Part shown: piece by piece, positions 43,985-51,952 of the stretch
Position numbering within the stretch: the stretch's first letter is position 1
Layout: each line of letters opens with the position of its first letter
Notes under the pieces: generated by a model
What the model saw: the letters and a program-made list of their open reading frames with translations, nothing else
Told to the model about the DNA's origin: nothing
Databases searched by the model: none
Position numbers and translations under genes: made by a program
Assembly (NCBI GenBank): GCA_910574285.1
Contig: CAJTAL010000018.1
Location: 1-64,000, forward strand
DNA length: 64,000 nt
Source: Lachnospiraceae bacterium
Lineage (GTDB): Bacteria; Bacillota; Clostridia; Lachnospirales; Lachnospiraceae
Reading direction: 5' to 3'

Positions 43985-44040
43985 ATATTGAGTTTTTTTC
44001 TGATAAATGTCAAGTGCAATAAAAACAAATTCCTCGAAAT
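43985..44040 (-). promoter_or_regulatory. Promoter of the AAA/nuclease gene (copy B of shared promoter)
   Basis: On the minus strand TTGACA (44013-44008), 17 bases, then CAATAT (43990-43985), with the same upstream TTCGAGGAATTT block as copy A. Both copies sit about 30-37 bases before their start codons. Confidence 0.7.
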
Positions 44041-44058
44041 AATTACTATCAAACGATT

Positions 44059-44094
44059 GAAAAGACTCCGGAAGTAATCTTCCGGAGTCTTTTC
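44059..44094 (-). terminator. Terminator after the surface protein gene
   Basis: A perfect 16-bp stem (44059-44074 with 44079-44094, loop TAAT) rich in CTCCGGAAG lies 27 bases beyond the stop. The downstream U run is short. Confidence 0.7.
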
Positions 44095-44121
44095 ATGCTT
44101 TTCAATTAAACTTTTCTCAAG

Positions 44122-47100
44122 TTATTTCTTCGTTGTCGTCTTTTTCGCCGATCCAGTATTAGACTTTTTCGTTGTAGAAGTTGTCTTTTTCGCCGTAGCA
44201 GAAGATGGCTTTTTCGCCGTAGTCGCAGTTGACTTCTTCGCCGTAGCTGCAGTTGACTTCTTCGCCGTAGCTGCTGAAGTTTTATTGGCTGCAGAAGCTT
44301 TCGCTTTCTTGCCGTTCTTTGCTTTGCTGCGAATTGCTACGATCACTGCCGCGCACGCTGCAACAGCTATTACGACCCACATAATAATACTATTGGTATC
44401 TCCTGTCTTCGGTGCAAGAGCGGCAACCGCAGACTTCAATGCATCCGTGATAGACTGGCTCTCTTTGCCCTCAGCATTGGTGCCGTCCCCGTTTGTTCCC
44501 GTACCATTTTGATCCGTTCCGTTTCCAGTTCCGTCTGTAGCTCTGGCATTATTAGGATCAGTACCGTCATTATTAGTACCAGTGCCATCACCCTGATTAT
44601 TATTGCCATCGCCCTGATTATTATTGTCATCACCACCCGGGTTATTAGGATCATCCGGATTATTCGGGTTGTTCGGATCGTCCGGATCAAGAGGTTCATC
44701 CGGATTCGTGGCAGCTTTCCATGCAATTGCAATCGGAGAAGTACCGCTTATGTTAAATGTAAGACCAGTTCCTGTCTTCTGAAGCGGCTGGCTCTGTTCA
44801 TTCTCCCATGTCTCTACTTCACCTGCCGTATGCGCGCCGTAATCCTCAGAGAACATATGCGCTATGGCAAAGTCGTTCTTCTTGACATTTGTACCGGAAG
44901 GCAGATTATTTGATTTGATCGTAACAGGCAATACACCACCGTTTGCATCAAAATCAGCCGCAGTAGCAGGACGCTCCTGCTGAACACCCGCTTCATCATA
45001 GTATTTAACCATGATCGTCAGGTCATAATATTTAATATCATCCCAGTTGTAACCATCCATAACTGCAAGCGCCGCGTTCAATGCTGCAGTAACGGCATCG
45101 GTGCCTCCGACATTCTCCAGTATTCCTGCTGATAAGATACTGTCATCCGGGTTATCCGGATTGATAGGAGTCAACGTATAATTATACTTCGGTCCGTCTG
45201 TTGACGCCGGCGCCGCCTCTGTCTTAACAGTAGCTTTTCCTGGCTCACTCGGGCCATAGACCTCCGTCGGCAGATATCTTATGTAGCAAGTATACTCTGA
45301 AAGCGGAGCACAATTCGTCTTCACATTTGACGGTCCCCACTCGCCTTCTCCGTCAGGCCCGTCGAATCTGTATTCAGCCGGGATCTCTTTACCATTCTCA
45401 TCCAGCATCTTCGGAATCGTAATATCGAAAGATTTTCTATCCGCGTTCGGTGTAACTTCCGGTACCGGATCCGGCGGAACATCTTTCGGATCTCTCGGGA
45501 GTTTCTCGAAGTTCTCAGTAACACTACCGACCTCAATTGCCTCTACATTACCGTCTCCCTTTGAATATACCGTAAAAGTATGCGGCTTTTCCGGCTCGAT
45601 ATTATCAAAAGGAATCTCCACCTTTACTTTACCTGGATTATCCGGATCATCAATACCATTCACCGGCGTACCGCCATCCATAGAAAATTCATAGGAGACG
45701 CCGCTCTCTTTATCAATGGATATTGTATATACGTATCTATTCTCAAATGCTTCACTAAGTGTATAGGAACCTGTTGGCTGTATCGGATGCTTCGGCGTCA
45801 GCTTCGTGATTTCTACAGCTTTCTTCAGTGTTAATGTCTGCCCGTCTGCAAGTTTATAGTTCCCTGCTTTATCGCCGGTAAGGGCAGTGGTTTCGTCGAA
45901 TTTGATCTTTTTATATTCGCCGACATTCGGACTGCCTGTTTCGTCAATAATACCTGTCATAAGCTGAACTTCTCCCTTATCCCGGCTTTCAAGTCCAACT
46001 AATTCCGCACCAGGTTCTTTAAAATCAATTACAGAGTTACCGTTATATGGTCTTGACTCAGCTTCTACCGGACTATTTGGATTAACCCTTATAGCTTTTG
46101 GTTCTATTGTAAATTTCACTTCCGGCGCTGTGCCTGTATAACAACATTTTTCATCTTCATCATTTGCCGTAATTGTATAAGTAATCGTGCCGGCATCAAT
46201 AAAGTTGTCTGTGGAAGCTGATACAACATAATCCTTTCCGGCAGTTAATACTTTATTGCCCATCTTAACAACTATATCAGGCGCTTTGTGCTCCTTTCCG
46301 TTATATGTTACAGACTTGGGCTGTTCCACCGTTGCTTCTGAAAGATTGGCCTGAACTATCTCAAATGTCTTTGTAAGCGACATATTATCGGGATCATCAG
46401 TATCACGGCTAACAGTAAAGTTACCTATCCCTCGAATCTGCATACTAGCCGTACCAATATTAATATTATCCTTCCAACCGTCTTCGGATATTGTATAATC
46501 TTTATCTTTTACAAGATTTATCGTAGTATTGCCTCCTTGATAAGAGATGGAAATCTCAGGTCTAATCTCTTCTCCCGTATAAGGCTGATTTTCAATATCC
46601 GTAAAATTACATTTACGCAAATCTGCAGGATCTACAGTAATTTCATCCAAAGAAAATTCCTTATCAAATATAGTTTTATCTTTCAATATACTCGGATCCG
46701 GATTCTTTAAATCAACCGTAGCAGGCGTACTCATTGTCTTATGCCTGTAGGTCACTGTATATTTGCCTGCATCGCAAATCTTAGTTTCTGTACTATCATT
46801 GCCGTCCTTGTATTTTATGTAGCGAATCCAATTGGTTTTGTCTATCACGTAATTGGTATTCGCCTGCCTCTCTCTTTCTTTAATGGCTGTGTCCGTAAGG
46901 TCATCCCCTGTATAAGTAAACTTTGTGGTTACCTCAACTTCATTACTGCTGAACGAAGCCCTCGGCTGAATACCGTCATCTATCTGAGGTGAACCAAGAT
47001 AATCCGGATTAACAATAACAGTAGTATCATCACCATGTATAAATGTAGGAGGAGGCGACGGCAATGGGTTCGGAATAATTAAGCTGCTATTGTTTTTAAG

Positions 47101-48150
47101 ATAGAAAGATACACTGTCCCCCACTGATGTCGGAAAACTGTTCAATTCAGCACTTCCCCATACGTCCCCGCGTATGCCATCTGTCCGCCATACGATACCA
47201 TTAAACTTAGGACTAATACTTTTTACACCATCTAAGGAACTAGGATCTGTCGTAATATTAGCGCTGCCATTAGACGATTCTAAGAACTCACATTGAATCC
47301 CATTAACCTTTTTATCGGGATCGTCCTCACTCTCTGTTCCGCCTGTAGCTGTTATAGTACCTCCCGATATAGTGACATTTCCCTTCATATAACTGGTATT
47401 ATCTCTTAAGCTCTTGGGATAACCAATACCGGGACCTCCCACATAGTGATATTCTTTGTTACCCTGTTCTGCTTCCTTTACGGTATACGCATCTCCACCC
47501 TTGGCATCTATTATACCGCCTTCTATCTTAATTGCGCCATGTCCGCCTGATTTTCCGGAACCAATTCCGGCAGCTCCTTTTCCTCCCTGAGCCTTTATTG
47601 TACCGCTTTTGATTGTAATATCACCGGCAGTACTCGCAGAACCGCCAATTCCTGCAGCTCCGTCTGCACCCGTAGCATTTAGTGTGCCAGGACCTTCTAT
47701 CTCTAACTTACCGCCAGATAACACGCTTAATCCGGCGCCCTTGCTTTTAGAACTATTTAATGTAACATTGCTACTTTCTTCTAATTTCAACTTAACTGTC
47801 GCACCTGCACCAACTTCAAATGCTGGAGAATCTGCTTTATAATCCCCGTCATTTTGCGATGTAATATCGACATTTCCTCTAAAAATAATGGTATGCGTTC
47901 CTGCTGTTACCTTAATAGAACGCATCCATGTTCCACTTCCCGTAATTACATGTTTACAGTCTGAGTTTGTACATGCGCCAATATTTATCGTAGTAGTTAT
48001 CTTACTCAAATCATAATCTGGTCCCTTCGAAGGATCTGCAGGATCTGTAGGAGTTGTATCGTTTGCCATAACAGTTAATGGCACAGAAAACAGCAACATT
48101 AACGCTATAAAAAGCACCAATGATAATTTTCTTTTCTTTCTTTGCATCAT
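44122..48150 (-). CDS. Large cell-wall surface protein with H1-like tail
   Basis: I take ATG 48150 (MMQRKKRKLSLVLFIALMLL), preceded by AAAGGA; about 1342 residues. A signal peptide ends near VMANDTT. A beta-helix-like, glycine-rich region follows (SGGKLEIEGPGTLNATGADG, carbohydrate-binding Cthe_2159-like), then several MBG/YDG-like Ig-fold repeats. Next come an Asp/Asn/Gly-rich spacer, a sortase-type signal (ALAPKTGDTN) and a membrane helix. Sortase substrates normally end with a few basic residues. Here about 60 residues of Lys/Ala/Ser/Thr repeats (such as SAATAKKSTAATAKKS) follow the membrane helix. Adhesion or cell-wall function is likely. Confidence 0.8.
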   Translation of the reverse strand: MMQRKKRKLSLVLFIALMLLFSVPLTVMANDTTPTDPADPSKGPDYDLSKITTTINIGACTNSDCKHVITGSGTWMRSIKVTAGTHTIIFRGNVDITSQNDGDYKADSPAFEVGAGATVKLKLEESSNVTLNSSKSKGAGLSVLSGGKLEIEGPGTLNATGADGAAGIGGSASTAGDITIKSGTIKAQGGKGAAGIGSGKSGGHGAIKIEGGIIDAKGGDAYTVKEAEQGNKEYHYVGGPGIGYPKSLRDNTSYMKGNVTISGGTITATGGTESEDDPDKKVNGIQCEFLESSNGSANITTDPSSLDGVKSISPKFNGIVWRTDGIRGDVWGSAELNSFPTSVGDSVSFYLKNNSSLIIPNPLPSPPPTFIHGDDTTVIVNPDYLGSPQIDDGIQPRASFSSNEVEVTTKFTYTGDDLTDTAIKERERQANTNYVIDKTNWIRYIKYKDGNDSTETKICDAGKYTVTYRHKTMSTPATVDLKNPDPSILKDKTIFDKEFSLDEITVDPADLRKCNFTDIENQPYTGEEIRPEISISYQGGNTTINLVKDKDYTISEDGWKDNINIGTASMQIRGIGNFTVSRDTDDPDNMSLTKTFEIVQANLSEATVEQPKSVTYNGKEHKAPDIVVKMGNKVLTAGKDYVVSASTDNFIDAGTITYTITANDEDEKCCYTGTAPEVKFTIEPKAIRVNPNSPVEAESRPYNGNSVIDFKEPGAELVGLESRDKGEVQLMTGIIDETGSPNVGEYKKIKFDETTALTGDKAGNYKLADGQTLTLKKAVEITKLTPKHPIQPTGSYTLSEAFENRYVYTISIDKESGVSYEFSMDGGTPVNGIDDPDNPGKVKVEIPFDNIEPEKPHTFTVYSKGDGNVEAIEVGSVTENFEKLPRDPKDVPPDPVPEVTPNADRKSFDITIPKMLDENGKEIPAEYRFDGPDGEGEWGPSNVKTNCAPLSEYTCYIRYLPTEVYGPSEPGKATVKTEAAPASTDGPKYNYTLTPINPDNPDDSILSAGILENVGGTDAVTAALNAALAVMDGYNWDDIKYYDLTIMVKYYDEAGVQQERPATAADFDANGGVLPVTIKSNNLPSGTNVKKNDFAIAHMFSEDYGAHTAGEVETWENEQSQPLQKTGTGLTFNISGTSPIAIAWKAATNPDEPLDPDDPNNPNNPDDPNNPGGDDNNNQGDGNNNQGDGTGTNNDGTDPNNARATDGTGNGTDQNGTGTNGDGTNAEGKESQSITDALKSAVAALAPKTGDTNSIIMWVVIAVAACAAVIVAIRSKAKNGKKAKASAANKTSAATAKKSTAATAKKSTATTAKKPSSATAKKTTSTTKKSNTGSAKKTTTKK

Positions 48151-49020
48151 AATAGTCCTTTCCTTTTTCATATATTTCTTAGAAATTCTCTATTCATACA
48201 GAGTACAATTCCGTCTCTAAGATTCCATTTGTCATATAAGTATACCGCAAAATTCGGCAAAATTCAACGATAATATCCCCCAAATCCAGAGGATACCTAT
48301 ATATGGAAAATAGTGTCTGTATTACTATCATATTCGTCGATTCAATAAGGATACCAGGTTACCGCAGAAAAAATCATTTTCTGTGAAATCACTTGTTCTG
48401 TCTCTTCCATACTTAATAATAAAAATTTTCCGCTGACAGAAGCAAGCTGTACGGCTATCCCTGGAACAGCGTCTCGAGACCAGTGCCCATCTGCCTGAGG
48501 AAACCACCATCCCCCTCTCTGTACTGTATTTCGCTTTCCATAGAATGTAGATACCCGGACTCTCAACGAATGTAGTGCAATTTATTCGAAACAGGCAGGA
48601 TCATGGGCAATCCCACCCTTCTCAAAAAAACTTTATCATATAGTATATCGTCAAAAGTACCGTTTTGATTAGAATGTTACCTAAATATTTTCTTAACACT
48701 CTTTCTTCTTGAAAATGAATCTCAAAATCTCGAATCATTCTCTCAGATTCTAATATGTCCTCTTATAACCAGAGAAAGCCAAAAAAGCAGAGAAAGCCAG
48801 GAAAGCAGATCATCTCTAAAGAAAGCTTATAATGAAGACGCAACTATGGTAGTCAATACATTAAATAAGGGAACACTTTGCTATATGCTCCAATGCCTTA
48901 TTCGACATATCAATAAGCGTACATCTCGTATACTCACTGATAATTCCCTGATCTCTTGCTTCTTCAAAATAGAATTACCAGTCCTGTATAATATACAAGA
49001 CTGGTAAACAATCATATAAT
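48151..49020. other. Long intergenic region without a recognisable gene
   Basis: No ORF in this AT-rich stretch has a ribosome site or recognisable domain. It contains a 33-bp near-perfect palindrome at 48973-49005 (TTACCAGTC and GACTGGTAA around TGTATA-A-TATACA with one mismatched pair). Confidence 0.6.
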
Positions 49021-49029
49021 CACAGATAC

Positions 49030-49180
49030 TTTTTAGACACTTCCGGGCTTAAATGGTACTGCTCTTGTATCTTGAGCAAAATAGTCTGCGGCGGTATCTC
49101 TAATTTCTTTAATATAGCAACTGTTCCTTTGATTCCTTTTTTCTATCCCCTCTTTTACCCTTTCGTCATATAAAGATAAA
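49030..49180 (-). pseudogene. Rpn/PD-(D/E)XK transposase C-terminal remnant
   Basis: The minus strand reads DERVKEGIEK and, after an apparent one-base shift, GIKGTVAILKKLEIPPQTIL, then LKIQEQYHLSPEVSKKYL. This is the tail typical of Rpn-family recombination-promoting nucleases. No catalytic domain is present. It is one of three such tails in a row. Confidence 0.45.
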
Positions 49181-49186
49181 CACTTC

Positions 49187-49504
49187 TTATTTCTTTGTAA
49201 CAGGATACATCGCGAACATTTTTAATGTATCTGCTACTTCCTGAACTCTGCATCCTATTTTTTCCGCAATTTGTTCAATTGTGGAATCTGGAGACTGTTT
49301 TGCCTCTTGGAAAATTCTTACTGTCAAAATTCGACCTTTTTCTATCCCTTTTTCTATCCCCTCTTCTGCTCCTTCGTTCTTTATAGCCTTCGCCCCATAT
49401 TCCAAAATCTTTCCTCCCATCACAGATTTCACTCCTTCTCTGACAGAATTATACTTTAACTCTATTATACAGACAATAAAAGCATTGCTGAACCAGAATA
49501 CCAA
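49187..49504 (-). pseudogene. Rpn-family C-terminal fragment
   Basis: The coding core starts at an internal ATG (49420): MGGKILEYGAKAIKNEGAEE, then repeated GIEKGIEKG and a C-terminal TIEQIAEKIGCRVQEVADTL. These are the variable charged linker and helical tail of Rpn/PD-(D/E)XK transposase-like proteins; the nuclease domain is missing. Confidence 0.5.
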
Positions 49505-49527
49505 TACCTTAGGATATCCACATATGC

Positions 49528-49803
49528 CTACATAAGCTGTTTCCCATATTGCTCCAAATAGGCGGCGGCTGTTTCTAAAGACAGACCTATCCTTTCCTGC
49601 AGCCTTTTCAAAATAGCTGCATCATCCAGACCAAATTCCTGCCCCATTTCAATTATTTCTTCCGCCTTTCCTTCTGCTCTTCCTGCTTCTATTCCTCTGC
49701 GAATTAACTTTTCAGATTCTGTTTCTATTACTGTTCCGCCCATAATATTCACCAGCCTTTCTTCGCTTTTATTTCCATTTGTAATGTGGATCATGTCAGC
49801 CAT
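49528..49803 (-). pseudogene. Rpn-family C-terminal fragment
   Basis: The 91-residue frame includes VNIMGGTVIETESEKLIRRG, IEAGRAEGKAEEIIEMGQEF and a helical tail. It is another linker-plus-tail piece of the same family without a nuclease domain, diverged from its neighbour. Confidence 0.5.
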
Positions 49804-49851
49804 AATCCCATTTTACAACCGAACGACAGGAAAGCTTCCGCGAAATATGTA

Positions 49852-50265
49852 TTACCTGATTTTCAAAAGAATTTCTGTTGGGGTAAACATAGGAATACCC
49901 AAGCCTTCAAAATCTCTTTTATTTCGGGTGACAATACAATCACAATGTATAGATTTGGCGCAAGTAGCAACAAGACAATCTTCAAAATCTTTTGCCTTTT
50001 GCTGAAATGCAATCAGAACATCATTGTTGGTAACACTGCATACTTTGACAATCTCCAAAAGTTTTCCAACTGCCTTATATGCCATATCAGTGCTATGGGT
50101 ATATTTTCTTACAAGAGAGTAGATGTCGGTAACAGAAGATGCTGATACAAAACCGTCTATTTTGTGTTCTTCACAAAACTTTAGAACCTTGTAAGAATCT
50201 TCTATAAAAGGTTCTCTTTCCAATAATACATCAATGATTACATTCGTATCACACATTATTTTCAT
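49852..50265 (-). CDS. PIN-domain toxin
   Basis: The 137-residue protein begins MKIMCDTNVIIDVLLEREPF and has SASSVTDIYSLVRKYTHS, DFEDCLVATCAKSIHCDCIV and TRNKRDFEGLGIPMFTPTE. The acidic residues at the start, FEDCL and TRNKRDF are the PIN active-site pattern, so it is probably an RNase toxin. Its start overlaps the antitoxin stop by 17 bases. PIN toxins cleave specific RNAs when free of antitoxin. Confidence 0.9.
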   Translation of the reverse strand: MKIMCDTNVIIDVLLEREPFIEDSYKVLKFCEEHKIDGFVSASSVTDIYSLVRKYTHSTDMAYKAVGKLLEIVKVCSVTNNDVLIAFQQKAKDFEDCLVATCAKSIHCDCIVTRNKRDFEGLGIPMFTPTEILLKIR

Positions 50266-50476
50266 ATTTTAACAGACGCTCCTCCCGCAAAGAATCCATA
50301 TCTATATCAGAAGAAATACCACCAAGTATTCCGCGCAAGGAATCCACAGCAGAAATTTGGGGATTTACAACTTTAGCAACCGTTTTTCCATTACGGGTAA
50401 TAAAAACATCTTCCTTGGCAATTAATTCAAGATACTTACCAAAATTAGCTTTAAATTCTGTCGCTGTAACAACCAT
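50249..50476 (-). CDS. Phd/YefM-type antitoxin
   Basis: The 75-residue protein starts MVVTATEFKANFGKYLELIA, then KEDVFITRNGKTVAKVVNP, the Phd/YefM DNA-binding fold. A disordered, toxin-binding tail ends LREERLLKYENNV. AAAGGAGG lies upstream. Phd/YefM antitoxins usually pair with Doc or RelE/YoeB; pairing with PIN also occurs. It should autoregulate through the dyad at 50477-50502. Confidence 0.9.
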   Translation of the reverse strand: MVVTATEFKANFGKYLELIAKEDVFITRNGKTVAKVVNPQISAVDSLRGILGGISSDIDMDSLREERLLKYENNV

Positions 50477-50519
50477 AACTAAATCCTCCTTTTATTTAGG
50501 TTATTCTTATTATATGCGA
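50477..50519 (-). promoter_or_regulatory. Operator/promoter of the antitoxin-PIN operon
   Basis: AACTAAAT (50477-50484) and ATTTAGGTT (50494-50502) form an inverted repeat over the ribosome site. A TATAAT-like sequence lies just upstream on the minus strand (about 50508-50516). Confidence 0.5.
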
Positions 50520-50662
50520 TTTCAAAATGAAAATCAATAAAATCATACGAAACCAGAAGAAACGGTATAAAAAATCGTTCAATAGACAAGAAAAAACTAT
50601 TTGTTTTTCTGTATATTTTTATCCCTATCTGGTTTCATCCATATCTGATTCTGCTACAAAAC

Positions 50663-51094
50663 CTATTTTCTGGTTCCCAAATTCTGCAACCCCCATAATT
50701 TCTTTAACAGAATCACTTTCAAAAATTTTTTCCTAACCTCTTTTTTATCAGTAGTATCTTGACTAATTATTGTTTTTAAATCCTTTTGCTGAAAATCCAT
50801 GTCATTAGCATTCATCACAACATTAAATTTTACAAACCATTCTAAAATTTCATTAAAATAATTTCCACTAATTAAATTATTAACCGCTCCCGAAATCACT
50901 AATTTTTTATAATACTCTTTAGTAATACTATAGGCATCTATATCCGTAAACTGAAGACCATATATATATATATTATTTGTCGTTGAAAATGTAATTTCTA
51001 ATTCTACCGGTTCATACCAACAATTATCTCTTATAAAGGATAAGACATTTCTATAAGCCTCTACTTCTTTACTATCTAAAGTTCCCTCGAAGAC
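50663..51094 (-). pseudogene. 5'-truncated unknown ORF
   Basis: The frame is open from 51094 without a credible start codon and reads VFEGTLDSKEVEAYRNVLSF, then NCWYEPVELEITFSTTNNIY and a lysine-rich end LLKKLWGLQNLGTRK. About 143 codons remain. I do not recognise the family. It is AT-rich compared with its neighbours and likely a foreign remnant. Confidence 0.5.
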
Positions 51095-51205
51095 TTAAAA
51101 TTCTTTGGTTGAAGACTAAATACAGATATGCTATATTAGGATATGCTATTTGCAAGAAAAACTATGAAGATATCTATAATCCGAACCGTACAGGAGGCAT
51201 TTACA

Positions 51206-51931
51206 ATGTGCAGCATCCCCCTTTTCAGACCAGTAAATCTTGTATTCGATATAGACGATACTATGTACGACCTGATGGAGCCTTTCAAGAAAGCCCATGA
51301 AAAATTCTTCGCCGGAAGAGTCAGCATGGACAGTACGGAATTATTCCAAAAGTCCAGAGTCTACTCCGATATTATATTGGCACAGGAGAAAGAAGGGAAG
51401 ATTCGCAGAGAAGATTCTTTCCATGAGAGACTGCGCATGACTTACCGGGATGCAGGGCTTGAGATCACACGGGAAGAGAGCCGTCGTTTCGAGACAGAAT
51501 ACCGCTTCGGACAGACGGTGATTACAATGTTTGACTTTATGAAGGATGTACTCGATTACTGTAAGGAAGAAGGGATTCCCATCGCCGCGTTAACCAACGG
51601 CAATCATGAAGGGCAATGGCGCAAAGTGGAAGCGCTGAATCTGCAGAGATGGTTTCTGCCGGAACAGATCTTTATTTCCGGAGATATCGGTTACCATAAG
51701 CCGGATGTTCATGCTTTCATGGCTGTCGGCGAGAGTATGGACTTTCTGCCGGAACACACCTGGTATATCGGCGATACCTATGAATCGGATATCGCAGGCG
51801 CGTCCCGGGCTGGATGGCGCACACTCTGGCTGAATCACCGGAAGCGCCCCTGCCCGGATGCGGCAAGCGCTGCTGATAAGGAATTAACCAGCGGAGACGA
51901 GCTTCTTATGTTCATACGTTCCCTCCTGTGA
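51206..51931 (+). CDS. HAD-superfamily hydrolase
   Basis: ATG 51206 (MCSIPLFRPVNLVFDIDDTM) has AGGAGG eight bases upstream; 241 residues. HAD motifs are motif I VFDIDDTMYD, motif II Thr in IAALTNGNHEGQ, motif III Lys in GYHKPDVHAF and motif IV YIGDTYESDIAGA. The cap is helical as in phosphoglycolate-phosphatase-like or FMN/5'-nucleotidase members. The substrate cannot be assigned. It converges on the FtsX-type permease gene with a 21-bp gap. Confidence 0.9.
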   Translation: MCSIPLFRPVNLVFDIDDTMYDLMEPFKKAHEKFFAGRVSMDSTELFQKSRVYSDIILAQEKEGKIRREDSFHERLRMTYRDAGLEITREESRRFETEYRFGQTVITMFDFMKDVLDYCKEEGIPIAALTNGNHEGQWRKVEALNLQRWFLPEQIFISGDIGYHKPDVHAFMAVGESMDFLPEHTWYIGDTYESDIAGASRAGWRTLWLNHRKRPCPDAASAADKELTSGDELLMFIRSLL

Positions 51932-51952
51932 AATTTCCTCATCAACCGTATC

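Noticed and set aside
44509-44913. Plus-strand ORF rich in Ile/Val/Arg within the surface-protein gene.
   Set aside because: It is an antisense product of the Asp/Asn/Gly repeat region.
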